Source: Ornithinibacillus californiensis
GTDB taxonomy: Bacteria; Bacillota; Bacilli; Bacillales; Amphibacillaceae
Reading direction: 5' to 3'
DNA length: 64,000 bases
NCBI RefSeq assembly: GCF_001038485.1
Contig: NZ_LDUE01000048.1
Location: forward strand, 62,001 to 126,000
Made by a program: the position numbers and the translations under genes
The notes under the pieces: generated by a model
Told to the model about the DNA's origin: nothing
Databases searched by the model: none
What the model saw: the letters and a program-made list of their open reading frames with translations, nothing else
Shown: positions 18,468 to 28,214 of the stretch, piece by piece
Position numbering within the stretch: the stretch's first letter is position 1
Layout of the letters: every line of letters begins with the position of its first letter

Positions 18468-19376
18468 CTAACCTTTAGCTCTAGGATGGCTATTTAAGTA
18501 TATATTACGTAAATGATCCTTTGAGACATGTGTATAAACTTGGGTTGAGGATAAACTTTCATGTCCCAAGAGTTCCTGAACTGTTCTAAGATCAGCACCC
18601 TCATTTAACATATGGGTAGCAAAAGTATGTCTTAATTTATGAGGATGTACTCTTATTGTCAATGCTGCATTTTCTACCATCTTATTAAGAACAACACGAA
18701 TACCCCTAGTTGTAATAGGATTGCCTCTTGAATTTAGAAAGACCGCTTCCGTAGATGCACCTGTTTTCTCTAGTAATTGCTTTCTACCATCTTGTATGTA
18801 TAATTGAAGTGCTTTTTCAGCAAAACTACCAAAAGGTACGTATCGCTCTTTATTTCCTTTTCCTTTAACTAATAAAGTACCAATGGAAAAATCGATATCC
18901 TTCAATCGTAGATTCTGACATTCACTTACACGAATACCGGTACCGTAAAGCGTTTCTAATATGGCTTGATTTCGTTGGCCTAGTGGGTTAGAAGTATCAT
19001 TTGATTCAAAGAGTTTGATCATTTCCTCCTCATACAAGAATCCTGGGATTGGTTTAGGAGCTTTCGGCAAGGTTATCAGCATAAAGGCATTCGTTTCAAT
19101 AACACCTTCTCTTTCTAAAAACTTAAAGAAACTTCGTATACTAGAGATTTTTCTAGATACGGATTTCCTAGTTAGTTTTCGTTCATACAAGGTTGTTAAA
19201 AACACACGGACAAAACGCTGATCAACTTCTTGCAATGTCCCTATTCCTTCTTGATTTACAAATGTAAAGAATTCTTCTAAGTCATGGTTGTAATATTCTA
19301 CTGTGTATGGTGAAGCATTTTTTTCAATTTGAAGATATTCTGTAAATTCTCTTTGAAATTGTTCAAGTTTTTCCAA
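18468..19376 (-). CDS. xerC: Tyrosine recombinase XerC (CodV)
   Basis: XerC resolves chromosome dimers at dif with XerD. The 302-residue protein has the N-terminal core-binding SAM-like domain (1-100) and the catalytic tyrosine recombinase domain with R149 (GTGIRVSE), K173 (KGKGNKER), H246/R249 (HPHKLRH), H272 (LLGH) and nucleophile Y281. Translation seems to start at a TTG ending at 19376 behind GAGGTG. It heads the xerC-hslV-hslU-codY operon. Confidence 0.95.
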   Translation of the reverse strand: MEKLEQFQREFTEYLQIEKNASPYTVEYYNHDLEEFFTFVNQEGIGTLQEVDQRFVRVFLTTLYERKLTRKSVSRKISSIRSFFKFLEREGVIETNAFMLITLPKAPKPIPGFLYEEEMIKLFESNDTSNPLGQRNQAILETLYGTGIRVSECQNLRLKDIDFSIGTLLVKGKGNKERYVPFGSFAEKALQLYIQDGRKQLLEKTGASTEAVFLNSRGNPITTRGIRVVLNKMVENAALTIRVHPHKLRHTFATHMLNEGADLRTVQELLGHESLSSTQVYTHVSKDHLRNIYLNSHPRAKG

Positions 19377-19406
19377 ATACTCACCTCGACTTGACAGCCA
19401 TATTAA

Positions 19407-19436
19407 AATATACCATACATAAGTTAACTATTGCAA
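19407..19436 (-). promoter_or_regulatory. SigA-type promoter of xerC-hslVU-codY
   Basis: On the minus strand TTGCAA (19431-19436) and TATATT (19407-19412) are separated by 18 bases and lie about 30 bases before the xerC start codon. This fits a vegetative SigA promoter for the operon. Confidence 0.65.
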
Positions 19437-19778
19437 TTAACTTAACAAAATTGTAACAAAATTCTGAATTGATTGCAACAAATATAAAATTCAAGAATTA
19501 CACTAGAACTTTATATGTATAGCACTGTCAAGTAGTTTCGCTTACCACTGGATAAGTATAGCGATTTTAGAATAAATAGTCAATCATGAACTCTTGATTT
19601 TTCGACATAATTCGATACCTTCAAATATTGAAAATAATGACCTATCCATTATTTTTACCAATTGTGCAAAAATTATAATCACTACTTTTATTAATTATTA
19701 CCCTATTCCAAAATGATAAAACATTGGAACACATTATACCCCTTATCAAGACATCTTCATATACACTTTCTTTTTGCC
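19437..19778. other. Gap where trmFO is normally found
   Basis: About 340 AT-rich bases lie between the xerC promoter and the topA terminator. In B. subtilis trmFO (gid, about 1.3 kb) stands here. I see no open frame of useful length on either strand, no ribosome site and no recognisable fragment of a TrmFO FAD-binding motif. The stretch appears to be noncoding. Confidence 0.6.
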
Positions 19779-19816
19779 AAAAAATAAAAGGCGCTCACAC
19801 CTGAGCGACTCTTTTA
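19779..19816 (-). terminator. Terminator of topA
   Basis: The minus-strand stem AAAAGAGTCGCTCA / TGAGCGCCTTTT with a GGTG loop overlaps the topA stop codon and is followed by a T-rich run ending near 19779. This is a typical intrinsic terminator. Confidence 0.85.
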
Positions 19817-21892
19817 TCCTTGACTATTTTCCTCATAATCACAGTTCGTGCACACGATTTGGGTTTCTTTCTTTGATTTCTTTTCCACTAATAATGATTC
19901 ACATTTCGGGCACGGTCTTGCTATCGGTTTATCCCATGAAACAAAATCACACTCTGGGAATTGATCACAACCATAGAATACACGACGTTTTTTAGATTTA
20001 CGTTCTACTACATTTCCTTCTTTACATTTAGGACAAGTCACGCCGATTTCTTTTAATATTGGCTTCGTGTTTCGACAATCGGGAAAATTAGAGCAGGCTA
20101 AGAATTTTCCATAACGCCCCATTTTGTAGACCATTTCGTGACCACAATTTTCACAATCTATTCCTGCGGGTTCATCTTTAATTTCAATCTTTTCCATTTC
20201 TTCTTCTGCAACAGTTAGTCGCTTCTGAAAATCCGAATAGAAGTCATCAATAATATTGACCCACTCAACTTTTCCATCTTCAATGGAATCCAGATCATTT
20301 TCCATTTTCGCAGTAAATTCCGCATCAATAATCTCTGGGAAGAATTCCCTTAATAAATCAACTACAATACTACCTAACTCCGTGGGCATAAACCGCTTAT
20401 TGTCTAAAGTTACATATCCACGACGTTGAATAGTGTCCAATGTTGGTGCATAGGTGGAGGGTCTTCCGATACCTAGTTCTTCCATTGTTTTAACTAATCT
20501 GGCTTCTGTATAGCGTGGTGGTGGCTGAGTGAAATGCTGGTTCGGAGTAATCTCTTTAGCATCAATCATCATGCCTTCTTCTAAGTTTGGAAGAAGTTTG
20601 TCTTCCACCTTTTTATTATCATCGGTTCCTTCCACGTATACTTTCATAAAGCCTTTGAACTTCACTTTTGAACCAGTAGAGCGAAATTCTACATTATTAT
20701 TGATTAACTGTACAGTCATCGTATCTAATATCGCTGGGGCCATTTGACTTGCTACGAAACGTTCCCAGATTAACTTATATAAGCGTAACTGGTCTCTGGA
20801 AAGAATAGGTTTTAAAGTACTTGGTTCTCTCATTACCGATGTAGGTCTAATAGCCTCGTGAGCATCTTGTATGTTTTCATTTTTCTTTTCTTTCTTACTT
20901 GCACTTAAATATTCTGTACCGTATTTTTCTTCTACATATTCTTTTGCTTCATTTTTAGCAGTATCTGAAATACGTGTTGAGTCCGTACGCATGTACGTAA
21001 TTAACCCCGTAATACCACCAGCAGCTTTTCCGAGATCTATACCTTCATATAATTGCTGTGCAATCATCATGGTTTTCTTAGCTCTGAAATTTAGCTTTCT
21101 AGCTGCTTCCTGCTGTAGAGAAGATGTTGTAAATGGTTGTGCTGGATTTCTCTTTCTTTCTTTTTTGATGACTTTATCAATCTTAAACTGTTTATCTACC
21201 AATTTATTTAATACTTCTTTTACTTCACTTTCGGATTTTATTTCTAGTTTCTTTCCGTCAATCCCATAAAAAGCTCCCTCGAAATCTTCCTTTCCTTTTT
21301 GAAAGTTAGCTTCAATGGACCAATACTCTTCAGGTGTGAATTGGTTGATTTCTTTTTCGCGGTCAATAATCATTTTTAATGCTACAGATTGTACACGTCC
21401 AGCACTTAGTCCTTTTTTAACCTTTTTCCATAGAAGTGGACTAATGTTATACCCCACTAGACGGTCTAGTACTCTTCTTGCTTGCTGGGCATCTACCAAA
21501 TCCGTGTCAATTGTTCGCGGATTTTTGAAAGATTCCTTTATTGCATCTTTCGTTATTTCATTAAATACAACGCGACACTTCGAATTTTCGTCCACATTCA
21601 GGGCATGCGCTAAATGCCAAGCAATTGCTTCCCCTTCACGATCGGGATCGGCCGCGAGAAAAACTTGTTTAGCTTTTTTTGCTGATTTTTTTAAGTCCTT
21701 TAATATATCACCTTTACCACGAATCGTAATATACTTGGGCTTATATCCTTCTTCTACATTGACTCCCATTTGACTTTTGGGTAAATCAATAACATGTCCC
21801 ATTGATGCCTTCACTTTATATTTCTTCCCTAAGTATCGTTCAATTGTTTTCGCTTTTGCGGGTGATTCAACTATTACGAGATAGTCTGCCAT
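19814..21892 (-). CDS. topA: DNA topoisomerase I
   Basis: Type IA topoisomerase that relaxes negative supercoils. The 692-residue protein has the N-terminal TOPRIM domain ([19 protein letters not shown]; acidic DPDRE at 82-86), catalytic Y300 in [12 protein letters not shown], and three C-terminal four-cysteine zinc ribbons (CENCG, CPKCKEG and CPKCESL types), as in Bacillus TopA. The ATG ending at 21892 follows AAGGAGG; 16 upstream codons of open frame are excluded. Confidence 0.97.
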   Translation of the reverse strand: MADYLVIVESPAKAKTIERYLGKKYKVKASMGHVIDLPKSQMGVNVEEGYKPKYITIRGKGDILKDLKKSAKKAKQVFLAADPDREGEAIAWHLAHALNVDENSKCRVVFNEITKDAIKESFKNPRTIDTDLVDAQQARRVLDRLVGYNISPLLWKKVKKGLSAGRVQSVALKMIIDREKEINQFTPEEYWSIEANFQKGKEDFEGAFYGIDGKKLEIKSESEVKEVLNKLVDKQFKIDKVIKKERKRNPAQPFTTSSLQQEAARKLNFRAKKTMMIAQQLYEGIDLGKAAGGITGLITYMRTDSTRISDTAKNEAKEYVEEKYGTEYLSASKKEKKNENIQDAHEAIRPTSVMREPSTLKPILSRDQLRLYKLIWERFVASQMAPAILDTMTVQLINNNVEFRSTGSKVKFKGFMKVYVEGTDDNKKVEDKLLPNLEEGMMIDAKEITPNQHFTQPPPRYTEARLVKTMEELGIGRPSTYAPTLDTIQRRGYVTLDNKRFMPTELGSIVVDLLREFFPEIIDAEFTAKMENDLDSIEDGKVEWVNIIDDFYSDFQKRLTVAEEEMEKIEIKDEPAGIDCENCGHEMVYKMGRYGKFLACSNFPDCRNTKPILKEIGVTCPKCKEGNVVERKSKKRRVFYGCDQFPECDFVSWDKPIARPCPKCESLLVEKKSKKETQIVCTNCDYEENSQG

Positions 21893-21978
21893 TCTCTTCC
21901 TCCTTAACTGAGGTAACGAAAAACCTAGTACATATAACATGCTAAATCAATCGTGTCCTAAAAAGTGCTATACATCTA

Positions 21979-22007
21979 AATGTAAGAATAGTTAGTAAAA
22001 ATGTCAA
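21979..22007 (-). promoter_or_regulatory. SigA-type promoter of topA
   Basis: Minus-strand TTGACA (22002-22007) and TACATT (21979-21984) with a 17-base spacer stand about 85 bases before topA. The consensus -35 and ideal spacing make this a strong SigA promoter candidate, so topA need not depend on read-through from dprA. Confidence 0.75.
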
Positions 22008-22118
22008 CATTTTCAGTTTAATCAGTCATAATAAATTATATAAATAGATAGTTATTCTAATACAAATCCTAACTTATGATAAATATATACGACTGGATTG
22101 TCAAACATACAATGAATT

Positions 22119-23033
22119 TTAATTAACATTAGTACTAATGTTATACCAGTTCTTCCCAAGTATATGCCAATCGGTTTCAATATCTTTATGCGAAGAAGCA
22201 ATTCTTGCTCCTTCTTGTATAAGTTTAAGGCATCCTTGTGATTGAGGTATATGTGGTGATCCAGGGACAGCATACACTTCTCTACCTTGATCTAAAGCCT
22301 GATCTACCGTTATCATTGTTCCGCTTTTTTCAGTAGCTTCTATAACTAATGTTGCAAAACTAAGCCCACTAATAATTCGATTTCTCTCTGGAAAATGATA
22401 CTTTCTTGGTTTAACATTTGGCGGATACTCAGAAAGTACTAAACCATGCTGTTTAATTTCTTGAAAAAGTTGTTTGTTTTGATATGGGTATATATGTTCA
22501 AATCCACTACCTAATATAGCAATTGTTTTACCACTTTCATGTAAAGCTAATCGATGTGCAAAGCTATCAATGCCCTTTGCCATTCCACTAATAATAACCC
22601 AATCTTCCTTAATTAATGGCTTTATCAGATAACTTGTTTTATTTCCTGCTTCTCTAGATGGATTTCTAGTTCCAATAACACTAATCGATGGATAATGGGA
22701 CAATAACGAGGTATCCCCTAATGCATACAAAACGATCGGTGCATCCTTAATTGTTTTTAACATAGGAGGATACTCTACGTCAATAATTGTCATTACCTGA
22801 TAATTTTGCAAATCGCGTAATGTCTCGAGTATGATTGCTCTATTATGTAAGTCATGATGAAGCATCGCTGCTTGTTTTTGTTCAATGGATAGGTAGTTAC
22901 TTATTTGAGTAGAAGATAATCGGTAAATTCGCATTAAAGAGGGGTCTAATTGTAGGAGTTTTCGCAGGGACTTTCTCGACAATCCACGACTGCGATGAAG
23001 GTGGATTAATCTATGTTTTCTATTTTCAAGCAA
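22119..23033 (-). CDS. dprA: DNA processing protein DprA (Smf)
   Basis: DprA loads RecA onto incoming single-stranded DNA during transformation. The 304-residue protein has an N-terminal helix-rich region and the Rossmann-like DprA core: SVIGTRNPSREAGNK, WVIISGMAKGIDSFAHRLAL, TIAILGSGFEHIYPYQN, then FPERNRIISGLS and AVPGSP. No C-terminal winged helix is present, as in other Bacillus DprA proteins. The apparent start is a TTG ending at 23033 behind GGAAGTGA. It lies between sucD and topA. Confidence 0.93.
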   Translation of the reverse strand: MLENRKHRLIHLHRSRGLSRKSLRKLLQLDPSLMRIYRLSSTQISNYLSIEQKQAAMLHHDLHNRAIILETLRDLQNYQVMTIIDVEYPPMLKTIKDAPIVLYALGDTSLLSHYPSISVIGTRNPSREAGNKTSYLIKPLIKEDWVIISGMAKGIDSFAHRLALHESGKTIAILGSGFEHIYPYQNKQLFQEIKQHGLVLSEYPPNVKPRKYHFPERNRIISGLSFATLVIEATEKSGTMITVDQALDQGREVYAVPGSPHIPQSQGCLKLIQEGARIASSHKDIETDWHILGKNWYNISTNVN

Positions 23034-23062
23034 TTTGTCACTTCCTTTCTTTTATATAAGGA

Positions 23063-23095
23063 AGGAACCTAAAAGTATCCATCTTTTAGGTTCCT
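23063..23095 (-). terminator. Hairpin terminator after sucCD
   Basis: A perfect 13-base stem (AGGAACCTAAAAG / CTTTTAGGTTCCT) with a 7-base loop follows sucD on the minus strand. Its tail (TCCTTATATAAAAG) is only partly T-rich. It ends the sucCD transcript just before dprA. Confidence 0.75.
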
Positions 23096-23100
23096 GGTAG

Positions 23101-23137
23101 CAATTAATTTAGTGAAACATAGCTACTAAACTAATTG
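23101..23137 (-). repeat. Second hairpin directly after the sucD stop
   Basis: Arms CAATTAGTTTAG and CTAAATTAATTG (minus strand, one G-U pair) form a 12-pair stem that starts one base past the sucD stop. It has no U-tract and stands in front of the GC-richer terminator hairpin; it may protect the sucCD mRNA 3' end. Confidence 0.6.
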
Positions 23138-23138
23138 A

Positions 23139-24041
23139 TTAATGTGTCTTACACTTTTCGGCTAAACCTTTTTTCTCTAGAACTTGAATCATTGTTTCTC
23201 CAATTACTGATGGTGTCTCTGCAACTTCGATTCCACATTCATTCATAACTCTAATCTTCTCTTCAGCAGTACCTTTACCTCCAGAGATAATAGCACCAGC
23301 ATGACCCATACGTTTTCCTGGAGGAGCTGTAGCACCACCAATAAACCCAACTACAGGTTTAGTCATATTTGCTTTTACCCACTCAGCCGCTTCTTCTTCT
23401 GCAGTTCCTCCGATTTCACCAATCATAACAACCGCATATGTTTCTGGGTCTTCATTGAATTCTTTTAATACGTCAATAAAGTTTGTTCCATTTACTGGAT
23501 CCCCACCAATACCTACAGCTGTTGTTTGGCCATAACCAGCCTGTGATAATTGATGTACTGCTTCATATGTTAGAGTTCCAGAACGAGATACGACACCAAT
23601 GTGTCCTTTTGTATGAATATACCCCGGCATAATACCGATTTTAGATTCATCAGAAGTAATGACACCAGGACAGTTTGGTCCAATTAGGCGAGTTTTCTTA
23701 CCTTCCATATAACGCTTAACTTTGACCATATCTAGTACTGGAATATGCTCTGTAATACAAATTACTAAATCTAATTCAGCGTCCACTGCCTCAATGATTG
23801 CATCTGCTGCAAATGGAGCAGGTACATAAACTACAGAAGCTGTTGCACCAGTCTTTTCTACAGCTTCTTGAACTGTATTGAATACTGGTACTCCTTCTAC
23901 TTCTGTACCACCTTTTTTAGGTGTTACTCCCCCAACAATCTTTGTGCCATATTCAAGCATTTGCTTTGTATGGAATTTAGCAGTACCACCAGTAATACCT
24001 TGGACAATTACTTTTGTATCTTTATTTACATATACACTCAT
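23139..24041 (-). CDS. sucD: Succinyl-CoA synthetase alpha subunit
   Basis: With SucC it converts succinyl-CoA to succinate with substrate-level phosphorylation in the TCA cycle. The 300-residue subunit has the CoA-binding Rossmann domain ([18 protein letters not shown]) and the phosphohistidine H247 in [10 protein letters not shown]. Length is standard. It follows sucC after 55 bases. Confidence 0.97.
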   Translation of the reverse strand: MSVYVNKDTKVIVQGITGGTAKFHTKQMLEYGTKIVGGVTPKKGGTEVEGVPVFNTVQEAVEKTGATASVVYVPAPFAADAIIEAVDAELDLVICITEHIPVLDMVKVKRYMEGKKTRLIGPNCPGVITSDESKIGIMPGYIHTKGHIGVVSRSGTLTYEAVHQLSQAGYGQTTAVGIGGDPVNGTNFIDVLKEFNEDPETYAVVMIGEIGGTAEEEAAEWVKANMTKPVVGFIGGATAPPGKRMGHAGAIISGGKGTAEEKIRVMNECGIEVAETPSVIGETMIQVLEKKGLAEKCKTH

Positions 24042-24096
24042 TATAGTCCGTCCTTTCCAAAATCTATGTCTTTTATATACTAGATTTTACATCCAC

Positions 24097-25263
24097 CTAA
24101 GCTTCTTTAACTAAGGATACAATTTTCTCAGCGCCATCAGCCATAGAGTCTGCAGGAATAATGTTTAATCCAGATTCGTTTAAAATCTTTTTACCTAGAT
24201 CCACATTTGTACCTTCAAGACGAACAACTAATGGAAGGTCTAATCCAACTTGTTTAGTTGCTGCAACAACACCTTCAGCAATAACATCACACTTCATAAT
24301 TCCACCAAAGATATTTACAAAAATACCTTTAACATTTTTATCGGATAAGATTATTTTAAATGCTTCTGTAACCTTTTCAGCAGTAGCACCGCCCCCAACA
24401 TCTAGGAAGTTTGCGGGTTCTCCGCCATAATGTTTAATAATGTCCATCGTTGACATTGCTAAGCCAGCACCATTAACCATACAACCAATATTTCCATCTA
24501 AAGCTACATAGCTAAGGTCATATTTGGATGCTTTAATTTCCTTTTCATCTTCTTCGTCTAGATCACGATATTCTAAAATATCTTTTTGACGGTATAATGC
24601 GTTATCATCAAAGTTTAACTTTGCATCAAGTGCTAATACTTCTCCATCGCCAGTAGTTACTAGTGGGTTAATTTCTGCAATAGAGCAATCTTTTTCAACA
24701 AATGCTTGGTATAATCCAGTCATGAATTTAACAGTTTTGCCCAGCAATTCATCTGGAATATTCATATTAAATGCTAGTCTACGAGCTTGATAAGGAAGAA
24801 GACCTACTACTGGATCAATAACTTCTTTGAAGATCTTTTCAGGTGTTTCTGCTGCAACTTCCTCAATTTCAGTACCACCCTCTTCAGACCCCATCATAAC
24901 TACACGTGAAGTAGCACGATCAAGTACGACACCTACGTAATATTCTTTCTGAATATCACAGCCTTCTTCAATAAGTAAACGCTTAACTTCTTTGCCCTCT
25001 GGTCCGGTTTGGTGTGTTACTAGAGTCTTACCAAGAATTTCATTAGCGTATGTACGAACTTCATCTAAATTCTTAGCAACCTTAACTCCACCGGCTTTCC
25101 CGCGTCCACCAGCATGAATTTGTGCTTTTACTACAGTAACAGTCGTACCTAATTTTCCAGCTGCCTCAACAGCCTCATCTACCGTATATGCAACATATCC
25201 ATTAGGAACTTTTACACCGAAACCTTTTAAGATTTCTTTCCCTTGATACTCATGAATATTCAT
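24097..25263 (-). CDS. sucC: Succinyl-CoA synthetase beta subunit
   Basis: The 388-residue nucleotide-binding subunit of succinyl-CoA synthetase. It begins [17 protein letters not shown], has the ATP-grasp domain ([20 protein letters not shown]) and the C-terminal ligase domain ([10 protein letters not shown]-type [39 protein letters not shown]). Length is normal. A clear promoter precedes it, so sucCD is its own transcription unit. Confidence 0.97.
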   Translation of the reverse strand: MNIHEYQGKEILKGFGVKVPNGYVAYTVDEAVEAAGKLGTTVTVVKAQIHAGGRGKAGGVKVAKNLDEVRTYANEILGKTLVTHQTGPEGKEVKRLLIEEGCDIQKEYYVGVVLDRATSRVVMMGSEEGGTEIEEVAAETPEKIFKEVIDPVVGLLPYQARRLAFNMNIPDELLGKTVKFMTGLYQAFVEKDCSIAEINPLVTTGDGEVLALDAKLNFDDNALYRQKDILEYRDLDEEDEKEIKASKYDLSYVALDGNIGCMVNGAGLAMSTMDIIKHYGGEPANFLDVGGGATAEKVTEAFKIILSDKNVKGIFVNIFGGIMKCDVIAEGVVAATKQVGLDLPLVVRLEGTNVDLGKKILNESGLNIIPADSMADGAEKIVSLVKEA

Positions 25264-25297
25264 TCTTCATCCTCCCATCAAAAATCACTGCATTTTC

Positions 25298-25326
25298 ATT
25301 GTATTAAAAAACAGAAATTTGTACAA
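25298..25326 (-). promoter_or_regulatory. SigA-type promoter of sucCD
   Basis: Minus-strand TTGTAC (25321-25326) and TACAAT (25298-25303) with a 17-base spacer, about 35 bases before the sucC start and its GGGAGGA ribosome site. Confidence 0.75.
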
Positions 25327-25361
25327 GAAAAGAACTACTATTTGTCGTAAAATTATTAGTA

Positions 25362-25637
25362 TTATTTGTTTTGGTCCATCTTTTGATCTGTTCGGTAGAT
25401 AAATGCAAACACCTCAGCTACTGCTTGATAGAGTTCTTCTGGTACTTTTTCATTTATATCTAGTTTAGAAAGCAATTCGACCATATTCCTGTCTTCCATG
25501 ATAGGTATATGATTCTCTTTAGCTTTCTTAATAATATTTTCTGCTATTAACCCTTTCCCAGTTGCGCTTACTTTTGGCGCATCTGCTTTTTCTTGATCAT
25601 AGCTTAATGCAATCGCCTTTTTTCGATTGTGATTCAT
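25362..25637 (-). CDS. ylqH: FlhB C-terminal-domain-like protein (YlqH type)
   Basis: This 91-residue soluble protein matches the cytoplasmic C-terminal domain of FlhB/YscU export switch proteins (KKAIALSYDQEKADAPKVSA, then IIKKAKENHIPIMEDRNMVE, and VPEELYQAVAEVFAFIY). It lacks the membrane domain and the self-cleaving NPTH motif: the equivalent region reads MNHNRKKAIALSY. It overlaps the preceding FliK-like gene by 4 bases (ATGA), so the pair is co-translated. Function is unproven; a link to flagellar export is inferred from homology. Confidence 0.88.
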   Translation of the reverse strand: MNHNRKKAIALSYDQEKADAPKVSATGKGLIAENIIKKAKENHIPIMEDRNMVELLSKLDINEKVPEELYQAVAEVFAFIYRTDQKMDQNK

Positions 25638-27352
25638 ATCCGAAAGTCTACCCCCTCATATGATACTTGCTGTTTCTCAACTTCTACTTTGTTATTAGGA
25701 GTAGTCGAATCTTTCATTGTTAAAGGTCGAAATATGACTGAAGACAAATGATAGTCAAGTTTTTCTAATCCGCTCTTTAATATTGGTTTTAAAGACTGGG
25801 TTAAATCACTGATATCGTTATCATTTAAGATGGATAAAGAGATAGCTCGTTTTTGGACTTGCATGTCTATAACCGTCTGTTCCAGATTTGTGAGATCAAG
25901 GAAGAACATGACTCTACAAAAATCTGGGTTCAATTCACCAGTATCCGTTCTTTTTCCCTCAAACGACATCCCAATATCATTTTCCATACCAAATACTTTT
26001 CCTGGCATAATCAGATTTGCCTGAAGTGCCTTATCGGTTTCAAGAACTGACTGTAATTGTAATCCATTGATAGATTGTAATAGTCTAGTCGCGTGATCTT
26101 GGATGAATCCATCACTAGATTGCAGAATCTGTAACAACATCCCTTTCAATGTATTGCTAGGATTTTCCCCAGATTGTAAGATGGTTTTTTCATAGTTGAG
26201 GCCAACCTCTTGTAATACTAGTTGTTTCTGACTAAGAAATGTTTCCTTTAACATGTGATGTAGAAGTGAGTCAAGTTTTACATAATTTTTTGTGTTAGCT
26301 AATATTTCTATATCTGCAAGTAATGCCTTCAATTGTTGAGGGTTATTAATGAATGAATCTAAATTGCGTGGTGTGAGGCGAAATATAGATTGCTCTACTT
26401 CCTGTTTTAAATTAGCAAAGGATTCATTAGACAAAGGGAGGTTTTTGGTTATATTCCAATGTAATAACTCTCCCCAGTTTGTTAATAATGAATTAGCTTG
26501 CTGATTTATCAAAGTTAGATTAGATAGGATTGTACCTAACTGCTTAGGTGAATCAATCTGCAATAGATGGTTAACAGGAGCTACATTCTGATTCATCATT
26601 TGGTTTACCCGATTACTCCAACTACTAAACGGAATTTCACGGTCTATTACACCAATCACTTTCAATACATTAACTATTTCAGGACTATCCAATAAAGGCG
26701 ATAGTTGGGATATTCTTATTTCACTTGAATTTCCAGAAAACTGTTTAAGTTGACTAAGTAGATCCTGTTTCAGTTTCGTATCTGTAGTATGGGGTTGTTG
26801 CATTTCTGCTTCTAATGTAACAATGCGCTCGGTAAAACTTCCCAAAAATCGTGAAGACAAGGCTTGGAATAACGCTTCCGTAATGGGAGTTTTATTTAGA
26901 ATCATGTCTTGCAATACCAGTTTAGCTTGCCCTTTATCAGAAGCTGCATTTAATAATGCTATGGCATTCTGTAATTGGCCTTTATCAAACGGAATCTTAT
27001 TCCGCAGTAGTAAACCAACAAATTCTTGATTGAGTTTCGTATGTTTTATACCTAATTGGCGCAACAAGTGTAAATAGTTCATTTGTGAATTAGGGCCACT
27101 ATCCAATGAGTCGCCTAAAACCTTCAATAGTATAACATTATCTGTACTTTTCACTTGGAAATGGTAGCGTGCTCCTACCTCTAAGGAAGCTTCTAACTGA
27201 GCAATTAATTGATTCGTTCCAAGCTGAATTTGTGCTTTGTTATTCGGAAACAGTTTATGTATGTTTCCTTGTATAATTTGCCCAGTTCTTAGATGTAGGG
27301 TACCTACCTTTAGGTTTGATAACTGACTTTGTGCAACTTGTTGAATATTCAT
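25634..27352 (-). CDS. ylqG: FliK-like protein YlqG, function unknown
   Basis: A 572-residue Gln/Leu/Asn-rich protein with little sequence signature. The C-terminal 130 residues resemble a FliK-type switch domain (KVFGMENDIGMSFEGKRTDT; VMFFLDLTNLEQTVIDMQVQ; LKSGLEKLDYHLSSVIFRPL). There is no signal peptide or membrane segment. It is encoded with the FlhB-C-like gene, repeating the FliK-FlhB pairing of hook-length control outside the flagellar operon. I use the ATG ending at 27352 (AGGTGA nine bases upstream) rather than the GTG abutting the rnhB stop. Confidence 0.75.
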   Translation of the reverse strand: MNIQQVAQSQLSNLKVGTLHLRTGQIIQGNIHKLFPNNKAQIQLGTNQLIAQLEASLEVGARYHFQVKSTDNVILLKVLGDSLDSGPNSQMNYLHLLRQLGIKHTKLNQEFVGLLLRNKIPFDKGQLQNAIALLNAASDKGQAKLVLQDMILNKTPITEALFQALSSRFLGSFTERIVTLEAEMQQPHTTDTKLKQDLLSQLKQFSGNSSEIRISQLSPLLDSPEIVNVLKVIGVIDREIPFSSWSNRVNQMMNQNVAPVNHLLQIDSPKQLGTILSNLTLINQQANSLLTNWGELLHWNITKNLPLSNESFANLKQEVEQSIFRLTPRNLDSFINNPQQLKALLADIEILANTKNYVKLDSLLHHMLKETFLSQKQLVLQEVGLNYEKTILQSGENPSNTLKGMLLQILQSSDGFIQDHATRLLQSINGLQLQSVLETDKALQANLIMPGKVFGMENDIGMSFEGKRTDTGELNPDFCRVMFFLDLTNLEQTVIDMQVQKRAISLSILNDNDISDLTQSLKPILKSGLEKLDYHLSSVIFRPLTMKDSTTPNNKVEVEKQQVSYEGVDFRI

Positions 27353-27361
27353 CTGAACCAC

Positions 27362-28132
27362 TCACCTTATATTTTCTTTAACAGGCCCGAATGACTTACG
27401 ATGATATGGCGAAATACCATATTCTTTAAGCATCTCCATATGCAATTTTGTCCCGTACCCCATATTCGACTGAAAATCGTACATCGGATATTCGGAATGA
27501 ATCTCCTTCATTAATCTATCTCTACTTACTTTTGCAAGAATACTTGCTGCTGCGATCGAAATACTTCTGGCATCACCTTTAATAATAGCTTCTGAGGAGC
27601 ATGGCAGACTATCAAGTTCAACTGCATCTATCAATACATGCTGAGCCTTTGGACTTAATTGAGTCAATGCATTTCGCATTGCTAGTTTTGTAGATTCTAG
27701 TATATTTATTTCATCTATCGTTTGATTATCAACTATAGAAATACCATAACTAATGGCATTTTCTTTAATGATTTCAAAGTATTCCTCACGTTTTGATTCA
27801 CTTAACTGCTTTGAATCATTTAAACCTAATAGTTTAAAATCTATTGGTAAGATTACTGCAGCGGCTACAACTGGGCCAGCTAATGGTCCTCTACCCGCTT
27901 CATCAATTCCAGCAACGAATTTCTTTCCAATTTGGTAACTCTTTTTTTCGTAAACAGACATCTCTTCATAGGCCATCTCTAAAGCCAATTGTTTTAGCTT
28001 TTGCTTTTCATAAGTTTGAATGAGTTGTTGTACTCCTTTACGGCTGTCATTTTTTAGCGATTCAATATCAATGTCTGTTAGTCTTTCCTGTTGTAATAAC
28101 GTTCTTAATTCACTGATGGATTGATTTCCCAT
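27362..28132 (-). CDS. rnhB: Ribonuclease HII
   Basis: RNase HII removes ribonucleotides and RNA primers from DNA. The 256-residue protein has an N-terminal extension (1-70, Bacillus type) and the catalytic core with the D-E pair in GIDEAGRGPLAGPVVAAAV, the LNDSKQLSESKRE motif and a later acidic site in VLIDAVEL. AAASILAKVSRDRLM is also a family signature. The gene starts after the rbgA terminator and is followed directly by the FliK-like gene. Confidence 0.96.
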   Translation of the reverse strand: MGNQSISELRTLLQQERLTDIDIESLKNDSRKGVQQLIQTYEKQKLKQLALEMAYEEMSVYEKKSYQIGKKFVAGIDEAGRGPLAGPVVAAAVILPIDFKLLGLNDSKQLSESKREEYFEIIKENAISYGISIVDNQTIDEINILESTKLAMRNALTQLSPKAQHVLIDAVELDSLPCSSEAIIKGDARSISIAAASILAKVSRDRLMKEIHSEYPMYDFQSNMGYGTKLHMEMLKEYGISPYHRKSFGPVKENIR

Positions 28133-28176
28133 GTTAACACCTTACTTTCTATACCTTTTATATCGGCTCACACTAT

Positions 28177-28214
28177 AAAAAATAAAAGACATCCATCTAA
28201 TGATGTATGTCTTT
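28177..28214 (-). terminator. Terminator after rbgA
   Basis: Minus-strand stem AAAGACATACATC / GATGGATGTCTTT with a short loop, overlapping the rbgA stop and followed by TTATTTTTTATAG. A standard intrinsic terminator that separates lepB-rbgA from rnhB. Confidence 0.88.

Noticed and set aside
19515-19526. ATGTATAGCACT shared with the topA upstream region (21964-21975, opposite strand), a possible scar of trmFO loss
   Set aside because: A single 12-base match in AT-rich noncoding DNA is too weak to support a deletion mechanism.
22052-22273. 73-codon minus-strand frame overlapping the end of dprA
   Set aside because: It runs in another frame through the conserved end of dprA and lacks a ribosome site or recognisable sequence.
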